DNA of 50,007 nt from Candidatus Zhuqueibacterota bacterium (GTDB taxonomy: Bacteria > Zhuqueibacterota > Zhuqueibacteria > Thermofontimicrobiales > Thiofontviventaceae): NCBI GenBank assembly GCA_016931935.1, contig JAFGDW010000378.1, positions 1 to 50,007 on the forward strand. The letters are read 5' to 3'. This document shows, one piece after another, positions 1 to 8,241 of this stretch. The notes under the pieces were generated by a model. It was not told the origin of the DNA. It did no database searches and was given only the letters and a program-made list of their open reading frames with translations. Made by a program: the position numbers and the translations under genes. How positions within the stretch are numbered: position 1 is the first letter of the stretch; each line of letters starts with the position of its first letter.

Positions 1-26
1 ATTTGTATAATCTCTTCCTCTAAGAA

Positions 27-51
27 ATCCTGTTCATCCTGTTATCCTGTC
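27..51 (+). repeat. 25-bp dispersed repeat, copy 1
   Basis: The sequence ATCCTGTTCATCCTG followed by TTATCCTGTC. The same unit occurs at 23226-23250 (identical) and 36341-36365 (one base different), inverted at 35851-35875, and as a degenerate inverted copy at 33945-33969. It lies just before a broken four-helix-bundle gene. Its function is unknown; all copies are intergenic. Confidence 0.85.
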
Positions 52-92
52 TAATTTTTTTAATTCTGGTTTATCCAGGTTAGGAGTTAGAG

Positions 93-452
93 ATGAAAAA
101 TTTTAGAAATTTGAAAATTTGGCAAAAGGGAATGGAATTGGTAGTAGATGTCTAAAAAATATCTCAAATTCTTCCAACTGAAGAAAAATTCGGTTTACGA
201 AGCCAAATTACACGAGCGGTAGTCGCCATACCTTCAAACATCGCAGAAGGCAGCACCAGAAACAGTCCATAAGATTTTAAGAGATTTCTTGAAATATCAT
301 TAGGTTCTTCTTTTGAATTAGAAACTCAATTACTCATTACAGAAAAATTAAACATGATTAAAATTGACCAGTTATCTGAAATTATCGATAACCTGCATGA
401 AGAACAAAAAATGATAAACGGTTTAATTAATACCTTAAAAACTAACACCTAA
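93..452 (+). pseudogene. Broken four-helix-bundle protein (23S rRNA intervening-sequence family)
   Basis: One uninterrupted 120-codon frame, except for two in-frame TAA stops at 153-155 and 270-272, encodes a recognisable four-helix-bundle protein. It starts MKNFRNLKIWQKG, has SNIAEGS in the middle, and has a GSSFELETQL helix near the end. This matches the small S23/IVS-type family (about 115-125 aa), which is found both inside 23S rRNA insertions and free in genomes; its function is unknown. The stops fall where the family usually has a Tyr (after VVDV) and a Lys (before DFKRFL), so two point mutations explain them. The frame is otherwise intact, so the decay looks recent. Sequencing error is possible but would have to hit twice. 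Confidence 0.8.
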
Positions 453-483
453 TAACTAATTTCCAATAGCTGAGTGGTAGCAT

Positions 484-591
484 AGAAACAAATTTTCAAA
501 ATTTTAAAATCAGGAAGCCTAAAGTGGCAGAGTCATGTTACAAACATGCAAATTGTTTCTGTTGACAGCGGGCTTCACAACACATTATTAA
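484..591 (+). promoter_or_regulatory. Possible promoter and inverted repeat upstream of lutA
   Basis: TTGACA at 562-567 is followed after 18 bases by TATTAA at 586-591, a weak -35/-10 pair directly before the lutA start, so a transcript would be nearly leaderless. Upstream, AGAAACAAATT (484-494) and AAATTGTTTCT (550-560) form an imperfect inverted repeat about 55 bp apart that could be an operator. Neither is strong, and no regulator gene lies nearby. Confidence 0.3.
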
Positions 592-595
592 TGAA

Positions 596-1378
596 ATGAA
601 TGATCAAAAAAAACGAGTGAATGTCAAGGGAAAAAAGGTATCCTTATTTGTTACCTGTCTTATTGATTCGCTTTTCCCTGAGATCGGGGTTGCGACAGTA
701 AAAATTTTGCGGCGCCTGGGTATTGACGTGGATTTCCCAATGAAACAGACCTGCTGCGGACAGCCTGCTTATAACGCCGGTTACCGCAAAGATGCGCTAT
801 CAGTGGCGGAGCGCTTTCTATATACATTTGCCGGAAGCGAAATTATAGTAACACCTTCCGGGAGTTGCGCTGCTATGGTGAAGCATGAATATCCGGTGCT
901 GTTTAAAAATGATTCAAAAAATTATCAACGCGCTTTAGAAATTGCTGAAAAAACCTGGGAATTAAGCTCCTTTATTGTTGATGGCCTTGGCGTTGAAAAA
1001 ATGGATGGAAAATTGTCCGAGCCCTGTCACGTTGCCTTTCATGATTCCTGTCATGGCCTGCGTCATCTCAAATTAGGACCGCAAGTGCGCAAACTGATCA
1101 GCGGAATTCAGAATGTTGAAATCAGTGAATTGAACGATTCTGATTCTTGCTGTGGCTTCGGTGGTTTGTTTAGTGTAAAAATGGCTGATGTGAGCGGCGC
1201 CATGTTGCAGAAAAAAATCGATAATATTATTTCCTGCAAGGCGGATACCATCCTGCTTGGAGATTCAAGCTGTATGATGAATATCCAGGGCGGTTTGAAA
1301 AAACAGGGATATACAAAAAAAGTAACGCACTTTGCTCTTATTCTGGCGGAGGCGATAAGCAATGAAAATACAATCTGA
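596..1378 (+). CDS. lutA: LutA-type lactate utilization Fe-S oxidoreductase subunit
   Basis: This is a 260-aa cytoplasmic protein of the LutA/YkgE (LldE) family, one of three subunits that oxidise L-lactate to pyruvate. It contains two cysteine-rich CCG domains like those of heterodisulfide reductase subunit B and glycolate oxidase subunit GlcF. The first has C53-C54 in TCCGQPAYNAGY and the second C185-C186 in DSCCGFGG, as expected for cluster binding. The family N-terminus (VSLFVTCLIDSLFP) is present after a short extra leader. The ATG at 591 runs straight into a stop, so 596 is the first usable start; no clear Shine-Dalgarno sequence precedes it. The stop overlaps lutB by 17 bp, suggesting translational coupling. 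The role in this locus is probably disposal of lactate from rhamnose-derived lactaldehyde (inference). Confidence 0.92.
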   Translation: MNDQKKRVNVKGKKVSLFVTCLIDSLFPEIGVATVKILRRLGIDVDFPMKQTCCGQPAYNAGYRKDALSVAERFLYTFAGSEIIVTPSGSCAAMVKHEYPVLFKNDSKNYQRALEIAEKTWELSSFIVDGLGVEKMDGKLSEPCHVAFHDSCHGLRHLKLGPQVRKLISGIQNVEISELNDSDSCCGFGGLFSVKMADVSGAMLQKKIDNIISCKADTILLGDSSCMMNIQGGLKKQGYTKKVTHFALILAEAISNENTI

Positions 1379-2768
1379 AAACTTTGCCAAGGCAGCGCAA
1401 AAAGCGATAGCCGACGCCGATCTCCAGTCCGCGGTCAGTTTTGGGACTAATCTTGCCTATACCAAAAGAAAATCGGCTGTATTTGTTTCCGGGCAGGATC
1501 ATGGTGAACAAATACGTCAGCAGGCTGCGCAAATTAAACGGCATGCGTTAAATAACCTGCCACAACTTTTGGAGCAGGCTGAACAGCAGATGCAAAAAAA
1601 TGGCATTAAGGTTTTGTGGGCAAAAGACGCCGCTGAAGCCAACCAAAAAGTTCTGGAAATCATTCAGCAGAAACAGGCTAAAAAGGTTATCAAAAGCAAA
1701 AGTATGGTCAGCGAGGAAATTGCCATGAATGACTTTCTTGAAAAGAATGGCGTTCAGGTAATTGAAAGCGATCTGGGTGAATATATCATCCAGATAAGCG
1801 GCGATCATCCCAGTCATATTGTTGTGCCAGTGGTTCACCGTACAAAAGCAAGCATCCGTGACACGCTGATGCAGAAAATTGGCATGCCCCATACGGACGA
1901 TGCTCAGACGATGACCCATTTTGTGCGCGGTCACTTGCGAAAAGAATTTCTGGAAGCTGATATCGGCATCAGCGGCGGCAACTTCATTATCGCCGAAAGC
2001 GGCTCGCTCTGCCTGGCTACGAATGAAGGAAATGGCAGGATGGTTACATCCTTGCCGCCTGTTCATATTGCGGTTGTGGGCATCGAAAAGGTAATTCCAA
2101 CATTGGAAGATTATGCTACCCTGACGCAGATGCTGCCACGTAGCGCTACCGGTCAATCAATGGCAGTTTATACAAATATCATAAACGGACCGCGCCGCAA
2201 AGATGAAGAAGACGGACCTCAGGAAGTCTATGTTGTTTTTCTCGATAATGGCAGGTCTGAAATTTATAGCAGTGGCTATACGGAAGCCCTGGCCTGTATT
2301 CGTTGCGGCGCTTGTTTGAATGCCTGTCCGGTTTATCGGGTAAGTGGCGGACATTCTTACGGCTGGGTCTATCCCGGCCCTATTGGCGCCGTTGTTACCC
2401 CTTTGCTGGTTGGATTGAATAAAGCATCTCCCTTGCCGAATGCCAGTTCTTTGTGCGGCAGTTGTAAACAGGTTTGTCCTGTAGTTATTGATATTCCACG
2501 TATGCTGCTGGACTTGCGTCATGACCTGACAAAACAGAAAAAAAGCTCCAAAACATGGAAAATCGGTATGTATATCTGGGCGAAATCTAACCGGTCAGAA
2601 AAATGGTACAAAATGACTGGAAGGCTTATTAAAGCGTCACGCTACCTGCCGATAAGTAAGCTTCCTGGTTTGTTAAAAAATTGGACCCGTTTTCGTGAAA
2701 TGCCGCAGCCTGCCGCTAAAAGTTTTCATGATATCTGGCAAGATGGTTTGAAAGATGAGGACAAATAG
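1362..2768 (+). CDS. lutB: LutB-type lactate utilization iron-sulfur protein
   Basis: This 468-aa protein belongs to the LutB/YkgF (LldF) family. An N-terminal LUD domain (about residues 60-300) contains the SMVSEEIAMN and ISGGNFIIAESGS stretches. It is followed by a ferredoxin-like region with two cysteine motifs: CIRCGACLNACPVY starting at C312 and CGSCKQVCPVV starting at C365. These carry the [4Fe-4S] clusters that pass electrons between LutA and the rest of the complex. The length is usual for the family. It overlaps lutA and ends 2 bp before lutC, so the three form one operon. No signal peptide is seen; the complex is cytoplasmic. Confidence 0.93.
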   Translation: MKIQSENFAKAAQKAIADADLQSAVSFGTNLAYTKRKSAVFVSGQDHGEQIRQQAAQIKRHALNNLPQLLEQAEQQMQKNGIKVLWAKDAAEANQKVLEIIQQKQAKKVIKSKSMVSEEIAMNDFLEKNGVQVIESDLGEYIIQISGDHPSHIVVPVVHRTKASIRDTLMQKIGMPHTDDAQTMTHFVRGHLRKEFLEADIGISGGNFIIAESGSLCLATNEGNGRMVTSLPPVHIAVVGIEKVIPTLEDYATLTQMLPRSATGQSMAVYTNIINGPRRKDEEDGPQEVYVVFLDNGRSEIYSSGYTEALACIRCGACLNACPVYRVSGGHSYGWVYPGPIGAVVTPLLVGLNKASPLPNASSLCGSCKQVCPVVIDIPRMLLDLRHDLTKQKKSSKTWKIGMYIWAKSNRSEKWYKMTGRLIKASRYLPISKLPGLLKNWTRFREMPQPAAKSFHDIWQDGLKDEDK

Positions 2769-2770
2769 TT

Positions 2771-3406
2771 ATGAGTAATAGTCGGGATTTTATTTTAAAT
2801 AAACTTAAGAAGAATCCGGCGCCTTTTCCGGAACAGAGTAAGGTTGAAAACTATTTACCGATGGTTAAGCTGGAAAAAAAGACTCCGGAATCACTCCTGC
2901 AACACTTTAAATCAGAAGCAGAAAAACTCTCTGCACAGGTAACGATCTGCAACAGCGAAAAGAGCGCCGAAGAAACATTTTTTAAAATTATTGGCAATGA
3001 AATACAGATCAATTGCTGGAGCGCAGAAAATCTGCCTCTTAAAAATTTTTACCAAGCTTTAAAAGACAAAGGAATAGAAATAACCGAAAATGAAAGTGTG
3101 CGGATTGGTGTAACAGGAGTTAATGCAGCTTTGGCGGCAACCGGCAGCATCGTTCTTGCTTCCGGGAAAGGCCGCCAGCGTACAGCTTCATTATTGCCAG
3201 AAGTGCATATTGCCTTGATCAAAAAAGGGCAGATTTTCGCAGACTTTGAAAGCTGGATTAAAGAATGCTGTAAAAAAGGCTTGGAAGATTTTACAAATCC
3301 AAGCAATACAATCGTTATTTCGGGGCCGAGCCGTACAGCGGATATTTCCATGGAATTAGTCCTGGGAATGCACGGACCAAAAGGACAATATTTAATTATT
3401 TATTGA
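2771..3406 (+). CDS. lutC: LutC-type lactate utilization protein (LUD domain)
   Basis: This 211-aa protein is of the LutC/YkgG (LldG) family, the third component of the lactate oxidation complex. It consists mainly of one LUD domain, with typical stretches such as IGVTGVNAALAATGSIVLASG around residues 112-132 and PSRTADISMELVLGMHGP near the C-terminus. It starts 2 bp after the lutB stop. LutC family members vary greatly in sequence, but the gene order lutA-lutB-lutC and these motifs make the call safe. The permease gene begins 42 bp downstream, so it is probably co-transcribed. Confidence 0.92.
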   Translation: MSNSRDFILNKLKKNPAPFPEQSKVENYLPMVKLEKKTPESLLQHFKSEAEKLSAQVTICNSEKSAEETFFKIIGNEIQINCWSAENLPLKNFYQALKDKGIEITENESVRIGVTGVNAALAATGSIVLASGKGRQRTASLLPEVHIALIKKGQIFADFESWIKECCKKGLEDFTNPSNTIVISGPSRTADISMELVLGMHGPKGQYLIIY

Positions 3407-3448
3407 CGTTAATGCAAAATAGTACAGGATTTTATAAGGGAGAAGAGT

Positions 3449-4849
3449 ATGGCGAAAATATCTATCAAAGGACAACTAGATTCTGTAGAAGAATTCGAAC
3501 GCACTCCTGTTCCGGAAAGGCATTGGAAAGGATGGGGAAGCTTTATTGGAATGTATGCCGGAGAACACACGGCCGGGACTGAATTTGTTATTGGACCTTT
3601 ATTTGTCGCCCATGGGGTTACGGTAAGCGGCTTAATTTTTGGCCTTTTGGTCGGAAATCTATTGGCCGTGTTAAGCTGGGCGTTTCTGTGCGCTCCGATT
3701 GCGATGAAGGCGCGTCTTACACTCTACTATATGCTTGAAAAAATTTGCGGCGCAAAATTAGCCGCAATTTACAATGTCGTCAATGCACTCATGTTTTGTT
3801 TTCTCGCTGGTGCAATGATTGCAGTTTCGGCAACGGCAGTGGGCATTCCTTTTCACTTATCAATGCCATCTTTAAATGATTGGTTGCCCAATAGCATCGG
3901 ATGGATTATTACGGTATTAATGGTTGGCGCGGTGACGACAGTTGTCGCCATGTTTGGCTATACCCAGGTGGCCCGTGTTGCCAGTATTGCGGCTCCCTGG
4001 ATGATTTTAGTATTTGTGGCAGCTGCTGTTGCCGTTTTACCGGATTTAGGGGTTAAATCAATCTCAGATTTCTGGACTGTCGCCAATGCAAAAATCTGGA
4101 CAGGCGCGCCTCTTGCAGGGCAAAGTAAGTTTACTTTCTGGCACGTGGTGTTCTTTGCCTGGTTCTGCAATATGGCAATGCATATTGGCATGGCTGATTT
4201 ATCTATCTTTCGCTACGCAAAAAAATGGTATTATGGTTTTTCTTCCGCAACAGGTATGTTTGTAGGCCATTATATAGCCTGGATTGCTTCCGGCATTCTC
4301 TATTCGTTATTTTTAATGGAATCAAATTACAGCGCTGTATTTGCTCCGGGACCGATTGCTTACCGGGCGGCTGGCATTGCGGGAGCTATCTGTGTCATTG
4401 TGGCTGGATGGACAACTGCGAATCCAACGATTTATCGCGCCGGACTTGCGTTACAATCAATCAGGCCAAAATGGAAAACCTGGCGTGTCACGATGGTTAT
4501 CGGTATGATTACCACAGCAGCCGCCTGCTTTCCAGCTTTAGTAATGAAATTACTGGATTTCGTCGCTTTATACGGTTTGATATTGATGCCGATGGGCGCT
4601 GTCATTCTTATGGATGTTTATATCATTCCAAAGATGGGCTTTAAAGCAAATTATGCTGAAACATTTAATAAAAGTTTTAATATTGCAGCCGCATTAGCCT
4701 GGGTTCTGACGCTTGGCTTCAGTCTGCTAATAAATATTTATTTTGGGGTTGAAATATTCTTCTTAGGATTGCCCGGTTGGTTTATCGCGGCGATTGTTTA
4801 TCTTGTATTTAGTTGGATGATTCAGAAATCGAAATTACAGGTTGCATAA
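3449..4849 (+). CDS. NCS1-like (cytosine/purine permease family) transporter
   Basis: A 466-aa integral membrane protein with about twelve hydrophobic segments and a short cytoplasmic N-terminus ending in RHWKGWGSFIGMYAGEHTAG. It resembles the nucleobase:cation symporter-1 (PurP/Fcy) superfamily, seen in the early helix with GLLVGNLLAVLSW and the ending helices. NCS1 members import pyrimidines, purines, allantoin, hydantoins or thiamine precursors. None of these fits the neighbours, so a small acid or sugar-derived substrate linked to lactate is possible, but this rests on position only. A good ribosome-binding site (AAGGGAGAAG) precedes the ATG. The gene follows lutC by 42 bp and precedes a small membrane protein by 11 bp. 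Confidence 0.75.
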   Translation: MAKISIKGQLDSVEEFERTPVPERHWKGWGSFIGMYAGEHTAGTEFVIGPLFVAHGVTVSGLIFGLLVGNLLAVLSWAFLCAPIAMKARLTLYYMLEKICGAKLAAIYNVVNALMFCFLAGAMIAVSATAVGIPFHLSMPSLNDWLPNSIGWIITVLMVGAVTTVVAMFGYTQVARVASIAAPWMILVFVAAAVAVLPDLGVKSISDFWTVANAKIWTGAPLAGQSKFTFWHVVFFAWFCNMAMHIGMADLSIFRYAKKWYYGFSSATGMFVGHYIAWIASGILYSLFLMESNYSAVFAPGPIAYRAAGIAGAICVIVAGWTTANPTIYRAGLALQSIRPKWKTWRVTMVIGMITTAAACFPALVMKLLDFVALYGLILMPMGAVILMDVYIIPKMGFKANYAETFNKSFNIAAALAWVLTLGFSLLINIYFGVEIFFLGLPGWFIAAIVYLVFSWMIQKSKLQVA

Positions 4850-4860
4850 GGAGTAAGATA

Positions 4861-5040
4861 ATGTCTAATCTAATTCTTAAAATTATATCATTTGCTGGTT
4901 TATTATTAACAATTATTCCATCCTTCATGGTTTTTTCCCAGGGCATGGAACTGAACACCAATAAATACCTGATGTTGCTTGGCACAATACTTTGGTTTGC
5001 GTGTACGCCATTTTGGATGAATAGAAATGCAAATAACTAA
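4861..5040 (+). CDS. Small membrane protein, 59 aa
   Basis: A 59-aa protein with two hydrophobic segments (about residues 4-26 and 32-49) joined by a short polar loop, ending in NRNANN. The ATG at 4861 follows AAGGAG with good spacing. An upstream in-frame start at 4813 would lie inside the permease gene and is not needed. The small gap to the NCS1 permease suggests the same operon and perhaps a partner of that transporter. No family is recognised. Confidence 0.7.
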   Translation: MSNLILKIISFAGLLLTIIPSFMVFSQGMELNTNKYLMLLGTILWFACTPFWMNRNANN

Positions 5041-5054
5041 TTCATAACTGTTCT

Positions 5055-5221
5055 GCCACAGAGACACGGAGAACTCAGAGAAAGCTTTTTCTGAAATTCA
5101 TTATAAGAATTATCATATGTTAAAAGCGTTAATATTTTGTTCAGTAAAGCGAAGAATATTTATCAAAAATAAATGTTTTTCCTTGACTATTATCTCTCTG
5201 TGAACTCAGAGGCTCTGTGGC
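5055..5221. repeat. Inverted repeat of the CACAGAG type
   Basis: GCCACAGAG at 5055-5063 is matched by CTCTGTGGC at 5213-5221. The arms continue as related but imperfect CTCAGAGA and CTCTCTGTGAACTCAGAGG stretches. The 110-bp interior is AT-rich and noncoding. This looks like a small palindromic interspersed or miniature inverted-repeat element. A relative is found at 45011-45093. Nothing else is seen between 5041 and 5223. Confidence 0.65.
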
Positions 5222-5223
5222 TT

Positions 5224-5315
5224 AAAAGACTCTCTCACTAAAAGTAACTCCCACAAAAAAGTTTTATTGGAGTTCTTTTTAGCGGGAAGCTATTGTTTTC
5301 ATCTCCTGTTCATCC
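5224..5315. repeat. ~92-bp dispersed repeat with hairpin, copy A
   Basis: This block aligns along its whole length with 43573-43667, sharing ACTAAAA, TTATTGGAGTTCTTTTT and GCTATTGTTTTCATCTCCTG. Its two arms (CTCTCACTAAAAGTAACTCC and the reverse of GGAGTTCTTTTTAGCGGGAA) can pair. Both copies sit in the same orientation in the gap before an operon, here before the GH105 gene. It could be a mobile palindromic element or a shared transcription signal. The remaining 5316-5438 is AT-rich and otherwise featureless. Confidence 0.8.
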
Positions 5316-5438
5316 AATTTTACCAAATTGATAGCAATACTTTATCGCAGATAGTAAAGTTTTAAAGATATAACGACGTCTGAAATATAAGTTTTCGTGG
5401 CAGAGCAGGTTCAAAAAATGGAAATTTCTGGAGGCGCT

Positions 5439-6692
5439 ATGAAAAAGCTAATTACGACATGTTTGTTACTGATGCTGGTTACTATTTCCAGCGCTCAACA
5501 AAATGACACTGATGAAGCTGTCGTACGAAAAGTGGCAGATTACATCATCGAACATACCGAGTTTACGTTTGAGGGTACGCAAGACGGTAAAATCTATAAG
5601 ACCACTGCTGAAATTCCTGATAATGTGGAAGTAAAATTAAAAAGCACGTTTGGAGCCTGGCATTACACAAACGGCGTATTGAATATGGCGATGATTAATT
5701 TAAGCAAATTCTTGAATGATGAGAAATACGCGAATTTCGCCGCCAAACATGTGGCGTTTGGATTTGACAATTATAAATTCTTTCAAAACAGATTTAAACA
5801 CGACCGCCCGCACCATGTGTATCCCTTTGGTCAGTTATGGACGATGAAAGAATTGGATGATTTCGGAGCGATGGGTGCCAGTGTCATTGATGTATATCAA
5901 AAAGTCAAACGGCCGGATTACAAGCAATATGTTGAAAATGGGGCAAAACGCATAACCGAAGGACAGGAACGCCTGCCAGATGGCACATTAGCCCGTACCT
6001 TTCCGCATGAATTGACGGTATGGGCGGATGATTTATACATGAGCGTTCCATTCCTGGTTCGGCTGGGACGTTTCACCGGCGAAAATAAGTATTATGATGA
6101 TGCTATTCATCAAGTCCTTAAATTTTCTGAATACTTGTGGGATGAGAACGAACAAATCTATTGGCATTGCTATTACAGCGATCTGAAACGAAATGGCGTG
6201 GCGCACTGGGGGCGATGCAACGGCTGGGTGATGCTGGCGCAGGTGCATTTACTGAATATTCTTCCCAAAGATTATCCTCAACGAGACCTGATTATTAAAA
6301 ACCTGGAACGGCAAATTCTCGGGATTGCCAAATACCAGGGGCCAGATGGTTTGTGGCATCAGATATTGGATAGAACGGATTCATATACGGAAACTTCTTG
6401 TTCTGCAATGTTTGTTTACGGAATTGCACGGGCGGTAAATGAAGGCTGGATTGATAAGCGATACAGTTCAATCGCAGTAAGAGGTTGGGATGGATTGAAA
6501 AAAGAAAAAATCATGCCGGATGGCCAGGTAAAGGATATTTGTGTTGGCACCGGTATCGAAGACGATATGGTGTTCTATTATCACCGCCCTGCCAGACCAA
6601 ACGAAAAGCATGGACTTGGTCCTGTTATTGACGCAGGCATCGAAATTATCCGTTTGAAAAACACAAATTCAAAAATAAATAATGATCTTTAA
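5439..6692 (+). CDS. GH105/GH88-type unsaturated rhamnogalacturonyl hydrolase
   Basis: A 417-aa exported enzyme that removes the unsaturated uronic acid left at the non-reducing end of oligosaccharides by pectin lyases. The ATG at 5439 follows TCTGGAGGC and opens a signal peptide ending near SSAQQ; a GTG 42 bp upstream is in frame but less likely. The (alpha/alpha)6-barrel family is shown by HEMTV/HELTVWADDLYMSVPFL around residues 195-205, whose Asp corresponds to the catalytic Asp of YteR-type enzymes, and by NGVAHWGRCNGW and CSAMFVYGIARAVNEGW further on. It is a close paralogue of the gene at 21629. The CE12 gene begins 12 bp downstream, so the two form one operon. The length fits GH105. 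Confidence 0.88.
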   Translation: MKKLITTCLLLMLVTISSAQQNDTDEAVVRKVADYIIEHTEFTFEGTQDGKIYKTTAEIPDNVEVKLKSTFGAWHYTNGVLNMAMINLSKFLNDEKYANFAAKHVAFGFDNYKFFQNRFKHDRPHHVYPFGQLWTMKELDDFGAMGASVIDVYQKVKRPDYKQYVENGAKRITEGQERLPDGTLARTFPHELTVWADDLYMSVPFLVRLGRFTGENKYYDDAIHQVLKFSEYLWDENEQIYWHCYYSDLKRNGVAHWGRCNGWVMLAQVHLLNILPKDYPQRDLIIKNLERQILGIAKYQGPDGLWHQILDRTDSYTETSCSAMFVYGIARAVNEGWIDKRYSSIAVRGWDGLKKEKIMPDGQVKDICVGTGIEDDMVFYYHRPARPNEKHGLGPVIDAGIEIIRLKNTNSKINNDL

Positions 6693-6704
6693 TCTTATGT
6701 ACAG

Positions 6705-8021
6705 ATGAAAAAATTTTTTCTGATTTTATTTCTATTAAGCTCTGTTTCAGCGTTTTCTGAGAATAAAGAAAATGAGCATCTCAGGTTTGATTTTGGAACC
6801 GGCGCTGTTGAACAGGGATACGTTCAGGTTGTTCCATCAATGAAGTATTCTCAACAGCGCGGATTTGGATTTTTGACGGATTCAGTTATTTATTCCGTAA
6901 CGCGCAACAGCGATGATGCTCTCAAATGTGATTTCTGCACAGCAAAAGATCCATTCATTTTTGCAGTCGACACGCCTGAAGGCAATTATGATGTTTTTGT
7001 TACGCTGGGCGATTATGAAAGCAAAAGCGTGACGACAATCAAGGCGGAATCGCGCCGCTTAATGCTTGAGAAGATTCGTACAGAGCCGGGTGAGTTTAAA
7101 AAAGTTACATTTACAGCCAATGTTCGTTACAGCCAAATTGACAGCGCGACATCGGTTAAGTTGAAACCGCGGGAAATAGAGCATTTCAACTGGGATAAGC
7201 GGCTAACGATTGAATTTAATGATCAAAATCCCTGCGTCTGTGGTGTAGAAATTGTAAAAACCACAAAACCAATCACGATCTTTCTGGCCGGCAACTCAAC
7301 TGTCACCGATCAAAAACTTGAACCATGGGCGTCATGGGGACAGATATTGCCGCGATTTTTCAAATCCGGAGACGTTGTGGTTGCAAATCACGCTGAAAGC
7401 GGAGAATCGCTGAAAAGTTTTATCGGTGAAAATAGACTGAAGAAAATTTTTAGCGCCGCAAAAGCCGGAGATTACCTGTTCATCCAATTCGGTCATAATG
7501 ATCAAAAGAAAGAAAGCGCCTCCTATGTTGAGCCGTTCACCGGCTATAAAGAATATTTGAAGCATTTTATTAATACCGCCCGTCATCGTGGCGTGATACC
7601 GATATTGACTACACCAATGCATCGGCGGCGTTTTGATGAAAACGGCAAAATTGTTAATACACATGGTGATTATCCAGCGGCCATGCGCGAAACGGCTAAT
7701 GAAGAACATGCGCCGCTGATTGATTTATTTAAAATGAGCGCTGCTTTGTTTGAATCGCTTGGCGTTGAAGGATCAAAAAACGCATTCGTGCACTATCCAG
7801 CCGGAACTTTTCCCGGACAGAGCGAAGCGCTTAGCGACGATACACATTTCAATAATTACGGGGCGTACGAACTGGCAAAATGCGTTGTTGAAGGCATTCG
7901 ATCAAATCATCTGGAACTGACAAGATATCTGGCCGATGACGCGCAGACATTCGATCCGAACCATCCGGATTCATTTGATAGCTGGGATCTGCCGGTTAGC
8001 CCATTCGCGCCGGCGCAATGA
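6705..8021 (+). CDS. Rhamnogalacturonan acetylesterase, CE12 (SGNH hydrolase)
   Basis: A 438-aa exported esterase predicted to remove acetyl groups from galacturonate in RG-I. After the signal peptide (to about residue 19) comes a beta-rich domain (about 25-185) beginning LRFDFGTGAVEQGY, like the carbohydrate-binding N-domain of bacterial RG acetylesterases. An SGNH domain follows. Block I reads AGNSTVTDQ with the nucleophile S198; the classical GDS is GNS here, as in many CE12 relatives. Block III is FIQFGHNDQK, and DDTHFNNYGA holds D378 and H381. It starts 12 bp after GH105 and is followed by a palindromic repeat, so the operon may end here. Confidence 0.9.
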   Translation: MKKFFLILFLLSSVSAFSENKENEHLRFDFGTGAVEQGYVQVVPSMKYSQQRGFGFLTDSVIYSVTRNSDDALKCDFCTAKDPFIFAVDTPEGNYDVFVTLGDYESKSVTTIKAESRRLMLEKIRTEPGEFKKVTFTANVRYSQIDSATSVKLKPREIEHFNWDKRLTIEFNDQNPCVCGVEIVKTTKPITIFLAGNSTVTDQKLEPWASWGQILPRFFKSGDVVVANHAESGESLKSFIGENRLKKIFSAAKAGDYLFIQFGHNDQKKESASYVEPFTGYKEYLKHFINTARHRGVIPILTTPMHRRRFDENGKIVNTHGDYPAAMRETANEEHAPLIDLFKMSAALFESLGVEGSKNAFVHYPAGTFPGQSEALSDDTHFNNYGAYELAKCVVEGIRSNHLELTRYLADDAQTFDPNHPDSFDSWDLPVSPFAPAQ

Positions 8022-8052
8022 AATGTTCACTGCTTCTGAAGTGGTCTCATCG

Positions 8053-8190
8053 TTCCGCCCGCTCTGCGGCGGAATGCAGCGTCGTCGCTCTGCGACGGAT
8101 TTATAATTTCATTTTAACTACAGCCTCTATTACTCTATTTAAAACTGGACGCAGAGCGTCCGCACTGAATTCCGCCGGAGACCGGCGGAA
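8053..8190. repeat. Compound palindromic repeat, four hairpins, copy A
   Basis: Four GC-rich stems sit in a 138-bp stretch: TTCCGCC/GGCGGAA (8053-8074), CGTCGC/GCGACG (8083-8097), GGACGC/GCGTCC (8147-8161) and TTCCGCCGG/CCGGCGGAA (8170-8190). The same modules recur in another order at 18506-18624. It fills most of the gap between CE12 and PL26 and is not coding; an open frame at 8018-8227 is a by-product. It could end or attenuate transcription or stabilise mRNA, or be a miniature mobile element. Confidence 0.85.
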
Positions 8191-8241
8191 CTATGTGAAA
8201 TATGAGCCAGATTTAAAGTTTACTTAAAAACTGGGGTTACC

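Noticed and set aside
4225..4644. 139-codon frame inside the NCS1 permease gene
   Set aside because: It is in another frame of a clear membrane protein gene; its cysteine- and arginine-rich product is typical of a shadow frame.
8018..8227. 69-codon open frame after the CE12 gene
   Set aside because: It spans the four palindromic hairpins, has no family resemblance, and its composition follows the repeat.
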